The notes under the pieces are model-generated. The model was not told the DNA's origin. It ran no database searches and saw only the letters and a list, made by a program, of their open reading frames with translations. This document shows positions 8,335 through 16,226 of a stretch of 64,000 bases of DNA, in pieces (position 1 is the stretch's first letter; each line of letters starts with the position of its first letter). A program made the position numbers and the translations under genes. This DNA comes from a virus: the IMG/VR virus record IMGVR_UViG_3300032242_002454, positions 1 to 64,000 of that record; one strand, 5' to 3'.

Positions 8335-10002
8335 ATGTCTAACAAAAAACTCAAAATTTTAATGTGTTCCGAAGCCAGTTTTTTAAGCTCTGGATTTGGT
8401 ACTTATGCAAAAGAAATCTTAAAAAGACTCTATGCAACAGGCAAATATGAAATAGCTGAATTTGCTTCTTATGGAAAAGTTAATGATCCTAAAGACGTAG
8501 ATATTCATTGGAGATATTATGCTAATGCTGTGGATGATAGAGATCCAAGACATAAAGAATATAATAGCTCAATGGAGAACCAGTTTGGTAGATGGAGATT
8601 TGAGAGAGTTCTTTTAGATTTCCAACCAGATATTGTATTTGATGTAAGAGATTATTGGATGAATTCTTATCAACAATTTTCTCCATTACGACCATTCTAT
8701 CACTGGGTTCTTATGCCCACAGTCGATTCTGCTCCACAACAAGAAGAATGGATTGATACTTTTATTCATGCTGATGCTATTTTTACATATTCTGATTTTG
8801 GTAAAGACACAGTATTAGAGCAAAGCAATAATCAAATAAGATATATAGATACTACATCTCCTGGTGTTGATCTTAATACTTTTAATATTATCGCAGATAA
8901 GAAGTCTGTAAAAAAAGCTTTAGGATTAGATGAAGATAGTTTTATTATCGGTTCTGTGATGCGTAATCAAAAGAGAAAGCTTATTCCAGAGCTTTTTGTT
9001 TCATTGCGTAAATTACTAGATAAGTTTCAAACAGAAAATAATCCTATTGGAGAAAAGACATATCTGTATTTACATACCAGCTATCCAGATGCTGGCTGGG
9101 ATTTGCCACAACTATTAAAAGAATATAAGATAGGTAATAGAGTTCTATTTACATATAGTTGTAAAAACTGTGGCTTTTTTCAGCCATCTTTATTTCAACA
9201 TCCTCTCACTTTCTGTCCAAGATGTAGTCAAAAATCTTTGTCTATGCCTAATGTAAGTGCTGGAGTACAATCTAAAAATTTAGCTACCATTATAAATACT
9301 TTTGATATCTATGTACAATATGCTATTTGTGAAGGTTTCGGTATGCCTCAAGTAGAAGCTGCTGCTTGTGGTGTGCCAATAGCTTCTGTAGACTATAGCG
9401 CTATGAGTGACGTTGTTAGAAAAGTAAATGGTTATCCAGTTAGAATTAATCAATATTTCAAAGAACTGGAAACCAAAGCTATTCGAGCTTATCCAGATAA
9501 TAATGATTTAGTAGAAATACTATATAATTATGCTAATATGCCAGATTTCTTAAAAGAACAAAAAAGATTCGAAACCAGAAAGCTAACAGAAGAACATTAT
9601 AACTGGGACCATATTGCACAAAAATGGGAAAAATATTTTGATAGCGTTAAACTTACTGGTTTACAAGGTAAGTGGTCAGAAAACTTACCAATGTTGGAGA
9701 CTATTAAAGAACCAACAGGGAAAGTCAATCCATATGATTTTATGACACATTCAGTATCTAAGAATATGTCTCAACATCAGCTTACGTCATCATTAATACT
9801 ATTGAATATGATTAAAGATTTGGACTATGGTTTTGCTATTAATGGAATACAAACAGAACCATATGATATAAGCAAAGCATTAGATGTTATCAATAATATT
9901 ATTAACAATAACAATTTAGCTCAAAATGCTAAGATGAATCATGATAGTCTAAGAAATGAAGATTTTATCCAATATGCTCATATGAAAGAAAACCTAAAAT
10001 GA
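8335..10002 (+). CDS. GT4-type glycosyltransferase with an inserted zinc ribbon
   Basis: 555 residues. The N-terminal Rossmann strand is KILMCSEASFLSSGFGTYA, with the Gly-rich donor-side loop. The C-terminal GT-B half has YAICEGFGMPQVEAAACGVP, the EGFGxPxxEA signature of GT4 retaining transferases. Between them, near residues 274-304, two CxxC knuckles (CKNCGF and CPRCSQ) form a zinc ribbon not usual in GT4 enzymes. About 120 helical residues extend beyond the GT-B fold. It probably transfers a sugar from a nucleotide donor to a phage or host acceptor. The ATG follows the ssb terminator immediately and has no ribosome site. An internal ATG at 8362 would remove the first strand, so 8335 is kept. 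Confidence 0.85.
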   Translation: MSNKKLKILMCSEASFLSSGFGTYAKEILKRLYATGKYEIAEFASYGKVNDPKDVDIHWRYYANAVDDRDPRHKEYNSSMENQFGRWRFERVLLDFQPDIVFDVRDYWMNSYQQFSPLRPFYHWVLMPTVDSAPQQEEWIDTFIHADAIFTYSDFGKDTVLEQSNNQIRYIDTTSPGVDLNTFNIIADKKSVKKALGLDEDSFIIGSVMRNQKRKLIPELFVSLRKLLDKFQTENNPIGEKTYLYLHTSYPDAGWDLPQLLKEYKIGNRVLFTYSCKNCGFFQPSLFQHPLTFCPRCSQKSLSMPNVSAGVQSKNLATIINTFDIYVQYAICEGFGMPQVEAAACGVPIASVDYSAMSDVVRKVNGYPVRINQYFKELETKAIRAYPDNNDLVEILYNYANMPDFLKEQKRFETRKLTEEHYNWDHIAQKWEKYFDSVKLTGLQGKWSENLPMLETIKEPTGKVNPYDFMTHSVSKNMSQHQLTSSLILLNMIKDLDYGFAINGIQTEPYDISKALDVINNIINNNNLAQNAKMNHDSLRNEDFIQYAHMKENLK

Positions 10003-11120
10003 ATGTATTGTTCGTAGGACCATATAGACAACAAGATGGCTGGGGTTTAGCTACCCAAAGCTATATTAGGGCACTGGCTTCTCAAAAACACAATTTAACA
10101 ACTAGGCCTGTGTTTTTAGGGACTCCATCTAATATTATAGCTGATGATATTTTAGCTTATGAAAACTCATTATATGATTCTTATGATGTAGTTATTCAAA
10201 AGACACTGCCTCATGGTTTGTTTTACAATAAAAAATTTAAGAAAAATATAGGCTTATTTGTCTTAGAAACTAATAATATTGGTAACTCATCTTGCATTTT
10301 TAATATCAATCAGATGGATGAGGTGTGGGTTCCTAGTAAGCAAGAACAAAAATGTTTACTGAAATCAGGAGTCACTAAGCCGATTAAAGTAGTATCACAA
10401 CCACTTGATACCGATTTTATTAAGTCTAATAAAAACCATACTTTGGATCTTCACTCTCTAGTTAAAAAAACATTTAAGTTTTATTTTATTGGAGAATATG
10501 TTCAACGTAAAAACATTAGGGATTTGGTAACTGCTTTTCATTTAGCTTTCGATATGAGTCAATCAGTTTCTTTAATTATTAAAACTAATATCCCCGGTAT
10601 GTCACCTATTGATTCTCAAAAAACTATTGAAAAAGATATAGAAAGTATTAAAAGACAACTTAATATTAATCAAAAATATAAACAAGAAATTATTATCACA
10701 GATAGACTATCTGATAAAGAGATAGTTGGTCTACATAACTCTTGTGACTGTTTTGTTATGCCTTCTTTTGGTGAAGCATTTTGTCGTCCAGCAGCAGAAG
10801 CTCTTGTATTAGGTAAAACACCTATTGTAACTGACAATACTGGAATGGTAGATTATGTAAATCATGATAACGGTTTTGTGGTTCAAAGTCACAGAACCCC
10901 AGTTATGTTAAATCAAAGAACTTTATCTGTAGACTATGATATCTACAATGCTAATGAGTATTGGTATCGAGTTAATATGTATGATTTAATTGAAAAAATG
11001 AGATCAGCATATATAATGAATAAAAACGAAAAGAAAAAACTAGAAGAAAAAAGACTACTAGGTATTAATAGTATTGATCAATTTAGCTATCAACACATCG
11101 GGGAAAATCTATGTATCTGA
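9999..11120 (+). CDS. Glycosyltransferase, GT4-like
   Basis: 373 residues with two Rossmann halves. The first strand MNVLFVGPYRQQDGWGLATQ contains the donor-binding loop. IGLFVLETNN and MDEVWVPSKQEQKC are typical middle segments of phage and bacterial GT4 enzymes. VMPSFGEAFCRPAAEAL near residue 250 is the E-x7-E nucleotide-sugar site, followed by VTDNTGMVDYV. Start and upstream stop overlap as ATGA, so it is translated together with the larger glycosyltransferase before it. Substrate and acceptor are unknown. Confidence 0.85.
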   Translation: MNVLFVGPYRQQDGWGLATQSYIRALASQKHNLTTRPVFLGTPSNIIADDILAYENSLYDSYDVVIQKTLPHGLFYNKKFKKNIGLFVLETNNIGNSSCIFNINQMDEVWVPSKQEQKCLLKSGVTKPIKVVSQPLDTDFIKSNKNHTLDLHSLVKKTFKFYFIGEYVQRKNIRDLVTAFHLAFDMSQSVSLIIKTNIPGMSPIDSQKTIEKDIESIKRQLNINQKYKQEIIITDRLSDKEIVGLHNSCDCFVMPSFGEAFCRPAAEALVLGKTPIVTDNTGMVDYVNHDNGFVVQSHRTPVMLNQRTLSVDYDIYNANEYWYRVNMYDLIEKMRSAYIMNKNEKKKLEEKRLLGINSIDQFSYQHIGENLCI

Positions 11121-12031
11121 GCTTTATTACCGGTAATGTTTTAGAAAAATTTACAGACGATAAGCACAATATCATATATTATCCTCAAAATAATATGTTT
11201 GATCATTTGTTAGCTAATATTAATGATCATTCCTATTATATCTTTGGAGAAAATAAAGATAATTTTCAGATTGCAAATATAATCAATCTACCTAACAGTC
11301 TAGTATCTCTGTATAATTACAATTTATCTATTACAAATAATATTTTAGGCTATGCGTCTAATAATTTAAAACATTTACATTTAAATAGTATTATTTGTAC
11401 ACACTCACATAAGCCATCATATATTAAAAAAGAAGATTCTCTATTAATGGATCAAAGACTATCCAAAGAAATAAAAGTCTTTTTTACAGAATCGAGTAAA
11501 GAGTCTTGGAGAATCAGCACAGGTAGTGTTATTAAATATGGTATTCCAGAACTATTTAGTAATGAGGTTCTTGTAGAAAATAGAAAAGATGTTTTGATTC
11601 TTAATTTTGAAAATACTCCTCATGCTAAACAAATTCAGCAAGCATTATTGAACAGTAACTACTCTTGTGATATTATGGATTCATGCTCTGTTAATACTAA
11701 AGAAATTTCTAAGCAATTTAATAATTATAAGGTATGCATAGATTTATCTGAACATAATATTATTAATCTTCTGTGTGCTATTGCTGCTGGGTGTGAGACT
11801 ATTACTATGATGCCACAAATACTGGCTTCAGAATATACTGATCTTGATGGTTTAGTCTTTATAGAATCAATTAGTCAAATAGGAGATGCTATTCAATCAG
11901 TTCTTGCTATTTCAGATGAAAGAAGACAACAAAATAGAGATCAAGTGCTAGAAAGATTTTCTTTCAATAATTTTAAAACACAGTTTAATTCTTTAATTAC
12001 TAGAGCCAACACGGAGGCATTTGTCCTATGA
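11111..12031 (+). CDS. Glycosyltransferase-like protein, degenerate
   Basis: 306 residues. It opens with a short strand (MYLSFITGNV) and alternates hydrophobic strands with polar helices in the style of a GT-B fold. Near residue 220 IINLLCAIAAGCETITM resembles the C-terminal 'EA.A.G.P.i' loop of GT4 transferases, but the expected catalytic Glu is missing. It ends with a helix like the final helix of glycosyltransferases (RDQVLERFSFNNFKTQF). It overlaps its neighbours by 10 and 4 bases. It may be an inactive partner of the two clear transferases or a divergent enzyme. The call rests on fold pattern and context. Confidence 0.5.
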   Translation: MYLSFITGNVLEKFTDDKHNIIYYPQNNMFDHLLANINDHSYYIFGENKDNFQIANIINLPNSLVSLYNYNLSITNNILGYASNNLKHLHLNSIICTHSHKPSYIKKEDSLLMDQRLSKEIKVFFTESSKESWRISTGSVIKYGIPELFSNEVLVENRKDVLILNFENTPHAKQIQQALLNSNYSCDIMDSCSVNTKEISKQFNNYKVCIDLSEHNIINLLCAIAAGCETITMMPQILASEYTDLDGLVFIESISQIGDAIQSVLAISDERRQQNRDQVLERFSFNNFKTQFNSLITRANTEAFVL

Positions 12032-12444
12032 TTCATCAAATTAACATTGTAGTCAATCCTGAAACAGATGCTCTTGATGGGTATTCTAATCTGGAAATTG
12101 ACAATATTCCACAAGTTACCAACGGCTTTGTTAATGCTATTGTTTTTACAACAATTGATAAGGTTGTGCAGAAAAATCGAGATGCCATATTTATTGAGTT
12201 ACTAAAAAAACTAACTCGCGGAGGATCTTTAACTGTTCGATTTTTAAATCCAGAATCCATTTGTCATAAGATCAAAAATGGGTCTTGTTCCGGTCTAGCA
12301 TTTGCATCAATGGTTGATAGTCTTAAGTCTTCATGGATGGAAACAGAATTTTTATCTCTGGTATCGTCTATACCCGGATTCGAATTAATTAAACATATTC
12401 ATGAAGATGTTCACTCTATAGCTGTTATAGAAAAGAGCAAATGA
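12028..12444 (+). CDS. Methyltransferase-like fragment lacking the SAM-binding half
   Basis: 138 residues with a good GGAGG ribosome site. FVNAIVFTTIDKVV, FIELLKKLTRGGSLTVRFLN and a closing beta hairpin (GFELIKHIHEDVHSIAVIEK) match the second half of class I SAM methyltransferases (strand 4, the 'LkpGG.l.i' helix-strand, strands 6-7). The glycine-rich motif I that binds SAM is absent, because the protein begins too late to hold it. It may be a decayed methyltransferase or a partner for another protein. It sits inside the glycosyltransferase cassette with ATGA overlaps on both sides, so it is probably still expressed. Confidence 0.5.
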   Translation: MIHQINIVVNPETDALDGYSNLEIDNIPQVTNGFVNAIVFTTIDKVVQKNRDAIFIELLKKLTRGGSLTVRFLNPESICHKIKNGSCSGLAFASMVDSLKSSWMETEFLSLVSSIPGFELIKHIHEDVHSIAVIEKSK

Positions 12445-13133
12445 GTAAGATAGCCTCCGTTATACTCTCATATGAAATTACTAAGGGTATGAAATCTTTT
12501 GGTCCAATAGGATTGCTAAAGTCCAAGACCAATGGTAAAGAGCTAATTTTACATCAAATTGAAGGATTAGAAAAACTGTTTAAACATACTGATATGTTTG
12601 TGGTATCTGGTTTTGGCTATGAAAAACTAAATAAAGCTATTCCTAAAAACACAAAAATTATTGTGAATAATGAATTCCAAAATAAAAGTCATGCATATGC
12701 TATTAAACTAATATTATCCGAATATAATCCAGATAACTATGATGGTGTTTTCATTATTAATAATGGAGGCATTATCAAAGCCCAAATTCCTTCCAAAAAC
12801 CTTTCATTTAATCATTCTTGGATCTTATCCAAAAATATTAAAACAAGTCAACAGAACAGTAAATTCTTGGGTTCAGTAACCAACGATCAGGGATTAGTTG
12901 ATTATATCTTTTATAATGTAGGACAAAATGCTTGGTGTGAGGGTGTTTATTGGTGCAATAAAGATATTAAAAAAATATTGTCATCAATAGATACTTATTA
13001 TGATAATATGTTTTTATTCGAAGTAATTAATAAATCTATTACGCAAAATATAAAATATAAACAGGTAGTGTTGAGTGCAGATGAGATTATAAGTATTTAT
13101 GGCATGAGAGACAAACACAAAATTAAAGTATAA
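12441..13133 (+). CDS. Nucleotidyltransferase-like protein (GT-A fold)
   Basis: 230 residues. The start SKIASVILSYEITKGMKSFG followed by LLKSKTNGKELILHQIEGL resembles NTP-transferases of the MobA/GlmU type (first strand, then 'K.l..i.gk.li..qi'). DMFVVSGFGYEKL and KIIVNNEF...SHAYAIKL match the following strand-helix pairs. The usual 'L.xGxGTR' loop is replaced, so activity is uncertain. It may activate a sugar or another small molecule for the adjacent glycosyltransferases. It starts in an ATGA overlap with the methyltransferase-like gene. Confidence 0.5.
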   Translation: MSKIASVILSYEITKGMKSFGPIGLLKSKTNGKELILHQIEGLEKLFKHTDMFVVSGFGYEKLNKAIPKNTKIIVNNEFQNKSHAYAIKLILSEYNPDNYDGVFIINNGGIIKAQIPSKNLSFNHSWILSKNIKTSQQNSKFLGSVTNDQGLVDYIFYNVGQNAWCEGVYWCNKDIKKILSSIDTYYDNMFLFEVINKSITQNIKYKQVVLSADEIISIYGMRDKHKIKV

Positions 13134-13136
13134 ATT

Positions 13137-13922
13137 ATGAAAAAGATAAAAGTAATAACCCATGTCCCATCAAATAATGACGAATATAGGTCATTTGTCA
13201 AGAATTTGTATAATAATGATGAAATCCTGGATGTTTCATCTACTAATGTTCATGGTAATCTATTTGAGATATATTATCAATATAAACCAGAAATTCTAGT
13301 TCTCTGTGCTAGTGAATATACTCAAGAATTTCATGATTTTATTAGTGAACATGAAAAACATTTACAGATAGTATTATTTATTAATCTTCCCATTGCTAAT
13401 GTACAACTAATAGATTTTTGGAATAGTACTTCAATATTAGGAGTTGGTAGAAAAGACTACCCTGTTAAACTGCTAACTAACGACAAACTTTTTTATAATA
13501 AGCTATACGATAATACTATTTTTACAAAATCAGATACTGAGGCTAGAAATGACAAGATAGCCGTACTTCTATCTAAGAATGATGAGGTCAACGACAAGAT
13601 AATTGGTCCATATTTATATCCTTCTACAAAAGAAAAATTTGTATTATTTAACTCTCCAACATACAAAAAATTTCAAAATGTAGGAACATTAAACTCAACA
13701 GATACTTGTTTAATCTTTAATACCTATAAGTGTCTCGTAGATCTAGATAATAACTATGAACTAGAAGCTAAAGTTTGTTCAATAGACAATATTGATACCG
13801 AAGGAAATCTTATAGAAAATATAAAGAATCATGTTGTAAAAAATACTCATATCAATATTGAAGAATCTTCTTATGACTATTTTATTAAAAATAAGTTTTT
13901 ATCTACAATAATAAAGGAATAA
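13137..13922 (+). CDS. Unknown protein of the glycosyltransferase cassette
   Basis: 261 residues, not recognised. It opens with a Rossmann-like strand (KIKVITHVPS) and alternates strands and helices: PEILVLCASEYTQEF, IVLFINLPIA, then a second half with KIAVLLSKNDEV and TCLIFNTYKCLV. This two-lobed pattern would fit a divergent GT-B fold, but no donor-site motif is seen. It is spaced three bases from the preceding gene and two from the next, without a strong ribosome site, so it depends on coupling inside the cassette. A role in the same surface-modification pathway is inferred from position only. Confidence 0.55.
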   Translation: MKKIKVITHVPSNNDEYRSFVKNLYNNDEILDVSSTNVHGNLFEIYYQYKPEILVLCASEYTQEFHDFISEHEKHLQIVLFINLPIANVQLIDFWNSTSILGVGRKDYPVKLLTNDKLFYNKLYDNTIFTKSDTEARNDKIAVLLSKNDEVNDKIIGPYLYPSTKEKFVLFNSPTYKKFQNVGTLNSTDTCLIFNTYKCLVDLDNNYELEAKVCSIDNIDTEGNLIENIKNHVVKNTHINIEESSYDYFIKNKFLSTIIKE

Positions 13923-13924
13923 CT

Positions 13925-14392
13925 ATGGATATAGGTTTTTATCTATTGGATGTTGAGCCAAATAATGAAACTCAAAACAAAATTATTAAAGCCATAAATG
14001 ACTTGTGTGGCACATATCCATATGCTAATATTGTTTTATTTAATAATCAATTCAATAATATAGATATTGGACATAAGTATTATACATTGCACATTCAACA
14101 GGCTAAATATTTTGATGGGATACTTTTTGTTTTTGATATTAAAAGTGCAATGTTAACACAAACTTTTCCTGCTCCAAAAAAACAAGTTCTATATATGTCA
14201 AATCCAGAATGGAATAAAAATGGATCCATCCCGTATGGGTTTTGGCATAACATTTATATGAAAAATAATTTTGAGCTTATTACAGATAATCAACAAACCT
14301 ATGATTTGTGTGAAATTTGCTGGAAAAAACCATTAAGTTTAATCCAAGAGATTAATAGTCAGGAGCTTCAAAATGTCATCTCCCAAATATAA
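13925..14392 (+). CDS. Unknown protein, 155 residues
   Basis: Not recognised. The chain alternates short strands and helices (DIGFYLLDVE, ANIVLFNNQF, DGILFVFDIKSAML, KQVLYMSNPEW), which suggests a small alpha/beta domain. WHNIYMKNN follows, and a two-cysteine stretch CEICWKKP near residue 130. It ends with a helix whose coding sequence overlaps the next gene by 20 bases. It closes the glycosyltransferase cassette. No catalytic residue set can be proposed. Confidence 0.55.
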   Translation: MDIGFYLLDVEPNNETQNKIIKAINDLCGTYPYANIVLFNNQFNNIDIGHKYYTLHIQQAKYFDGILFVFDIKSAMLTQTFPAPKKQVLYMSNPEWNKNGSIPYGFWHNIYMKNNFELITDNQQTYDLCEICWKKPLSLIQEINSQELQNVISQI

Positions 14393-15164
14393 GAAATTGA
14401 CTGACACAGATAAGTTGGCTGTTTTGCAACAGCATTATGTTAAAGAAAAGCTAAGTTTTCAAGATATTGCTGACATATATGGAACATATGCTAATGAAAT
14501 AAGAAGAGATGCTAAAAAATTTGAGATACCAATTAGAGATAAAAGTGAAGCTCAAAAAAATGCTCTCTCATCAGGTAAACATAAACACCCAACCAAAGGA
14601 ATAGCTCGTAGCGAAGAAACCAAAGAAAAAATTGGTTCTGGTGTTATGGGAGCATGGAATAATCTTAGTGCGGACGAATTGCAAAAAAGACAAGACAAAA
14701 GTAGACTAAATTGGGAAAAGCTAAGTGAAGAAGAAAAAGGAAATATCGTAAAAGCTGCTAATACTGCTGCTAGACTAAGTAGCAAAACTGGATCAAAATT
14801 AGAGAAATTTATCCTAAAAAAGCTTTTAACAGATGGATATTCTGTTGAGTTGCACAAAGAGCAATTGTTATCAAATACCAAGTTGCAAATTGACCTGTTC
14901 TTGCCTACAATGAACATAGCGATAGAGGTTGACGGACCATCCCACTTTTCTCCTATATGGGGAGAGGATGCTCTTAAAAAAAATCAGAGTTATGATGAGA
15001 AGAAAAATGGATTAATTATCGGTAGAGGATTATCATTGATCAGGATCAAGCAATGTAGAGATTTTTCTAATGCTAGAGCTAATTTAATTTACTCAAGACT
15101 ATTAGACTGTTTACAAAACAAAACATATCAGAATAATACTATTACAAACATAGAGGATGAATAA
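14373..15164 (+). CDS. Candidate free-standing homing endonuclease (HTH, NUMOD3-like motif, Vsr/DUF559-like nuclease)
   Basis: 263 residues. The N-terminal ~50 residues contain a helix-turn-helix (LSFQDIADIYGTYANEIRRD). Near residue 70, HPTKGIARSEETKEKIG is a NUMOD3-type DNA-binding motif. From about residue 140 the chain becomes a small PD-(D/E)XK nuclease: LEKFILKKLL, then LQIDLFLPTMNIAIEVDGPSH, whose ID...EVDG..H matches the Vsr/DUF559 class that includes EDxHD homing enzymes of phages. LSLIRIKQC is the last strand. AGGAG lies seven bases before ATG. It breaks the run from sugar-modifying genes to recombination genes, as a mobile endonuclease would. No intron or intein is visible. Confidence 0.75.
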   Translation: MSSPKYKKLTDTDKLAVLQQHYVKEKLSFQDIADIYGTYANEIRRDAKKFEIPIRDKSEAQKNALSSGKHKHPTKGIARSEETKEKIGSGVMGAWNNLSADELQKRQDKSRLNWEKLSEEEKGNIVKAANTAARLSSKTGSKLEKFILKKLLTDGYSVELHKEQLLSNTKLQIDLFLPTMNIAIEVDGPSHFSPIWGEDALKKNQSYDEKKNGLIIGRGLSLIRIKQCRDFSNARANLIYSRLLDCLQNKTYQNNTITNIEDE

Positions 15165-15889
15165 TGGTTAAGGAAAAGAAAATTGCAGAAGTAGTGACTG
15201 AATCTGTGGAATCAACATCAGTAAAAGTCACACCTAATGATCTAGGATGGACAGATTATGTTTTGGGATTATTGTCAGATGATGAAAAAATTTCTGGCAA
15301 TCCTACTACTGATGGTTTAAGGAGAATATTTGAAATAGCTTTAAATTGTGATGTTATTGAGGCTATGACAGAAATTGTTCAAGCTCCAACACCAGAGAAT
15401 GAAAAAAGGGCAACTGCTACTCATACTATTCGTTATGTATTAAAAGGGGATCTCTCCTCAGAAGGAGAAGTTAAATACCGGGCTGTAACGGGCGCTGCTG
15501 ACGTTTATTGGGGTAATTGTGATAAGATCTATCGTAACCACCCTACTGCTGTAGCAGAAACAAGAGCAGAAGGTCGAGCACTACGAAGAGGTCTTAAACT
15601 AAGGAAAGTTGTTGCTGCTGAAGAAATAGCTAAAGATATTGAAGATCATCCAGATGAGAATTCAGTATCTAAGATTAGTGTTAATCAGATTAACTTTATA
15701 GATGTAATTGCACAAAGACTAAATGTTAATGTAGCTAATTTAATAAAATCGCTTGCAATTACTGAAGCTAACATATATAATATCGCACATGAGGATGCTG
15801 TGAGCGTGATCAAGCATCTTACTTCATATCAACAAGATATGAGCAAATTAACAGATGAACTATTAGGCTATCAATCAAACTGGAAGTGA
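15164..15889 (+). CDS. Probable single-strand annealing recombinase (Rad52/Erf-like)
   Basis: 241 residues. The core TATHTIRYVL, YRAVTGAADVYWGN, then HPTAVAETRAEGRALRRGLK resembles Rad52-superfamily annealing proteins (Erf, Sak), whose final helix carries an 'A.T.A.gRAl...g' signature. A charged linker (KDIEDHPDENS) leads to a C-terminal helical domain (ISVNQINFIDVIAQRLN and a conserved-looking LTSYQQD helix), like the protein-contact domains of phage annealers. GAGG lies eight bases before ATG. With the Cas4/RecB-type nuclease and SSB in the same window it would give phage-encoded annealing recombination. An unrelated ssDNA-binding protein is the alternative. Confidence 0.55.
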   Translation: MVKEKKIAEVVTESVESTSVKVTPNDLGWTDYVLGLLSDDEKISGNPTTDGLRRIFEIALNCDVIEAMTEIVQAPTPENEKRATATHTIRYVLKGDLSSEGEVKYRAVTGAADVYWGNCDKIYRNHPTAVAETRAEGRALRRGLKLRKVVAAEEIAKDIEDHPDENSVSKISVNQINFIDVIAQRLNVNVANLIKSLAITEANIYNIAHEDAVSVIKHLTSYQQDMSKLTDELLGYQSNWK

Positions 15890-15893
15890 TATT

Positions 15894-16226
15894 ATGAAAG
15901 TAACTTATAAAGCCAATGACAAACTATCTTTTGAACTAGAAGCTGCTGGACAAAAGGAAATTTTCAAAGAATTAGCCTTAATTCAGGAGATTTTTTCAGA
16001 AGATAAGTGTGGGCTTTGTAAGAGTACTAATTTGAAGTTTATAGTTCGTAATGTCGAAGGTAACGATTATTATGAATTAAGATGCATGGACTGTGGGGCA
16101 ATCTTGTCCTTTGGTCAGCATAAAAAGGGTGGTACTTTATTTCCTAAGCGTAAAGATGACGAAAACAATTGGTTACCAAATAATGGTTGGCACAAATGGC
16201 AAAAAAATTCGGCAGACAAAACTTAA
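15894..16226 (+). CDS. Zinc-ribbon protein, function unknown
   Basis: 110 residues. Two knuckles, CGLCKS near residue 39 and CMDCGA near 62, are spaced for one zinc ion, with a beta hairpin between them (LKFIVRNVEG, YYELRC). The C-terminal tail is basic and aromatic (NNWLPNNGWHKW). Small zinc-ribbon proteins of this layout are common beside phage recombination genes and may bind nucleic acid or protein. It starts four bases after the annealing-protein gene and overlaps the next gene. No enzyme activity is suggested. Confidence 0.7.
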   Translation: MKVTYKANDKLSFELEAAGQKEIFKELALIQEIFSEDKCGLCKSTNLKFIVRNVEGNDYYELRCMDCGAILSFGQHKKGGTLFPKRKDDENNWLPNNGWHKWQKNSADKT

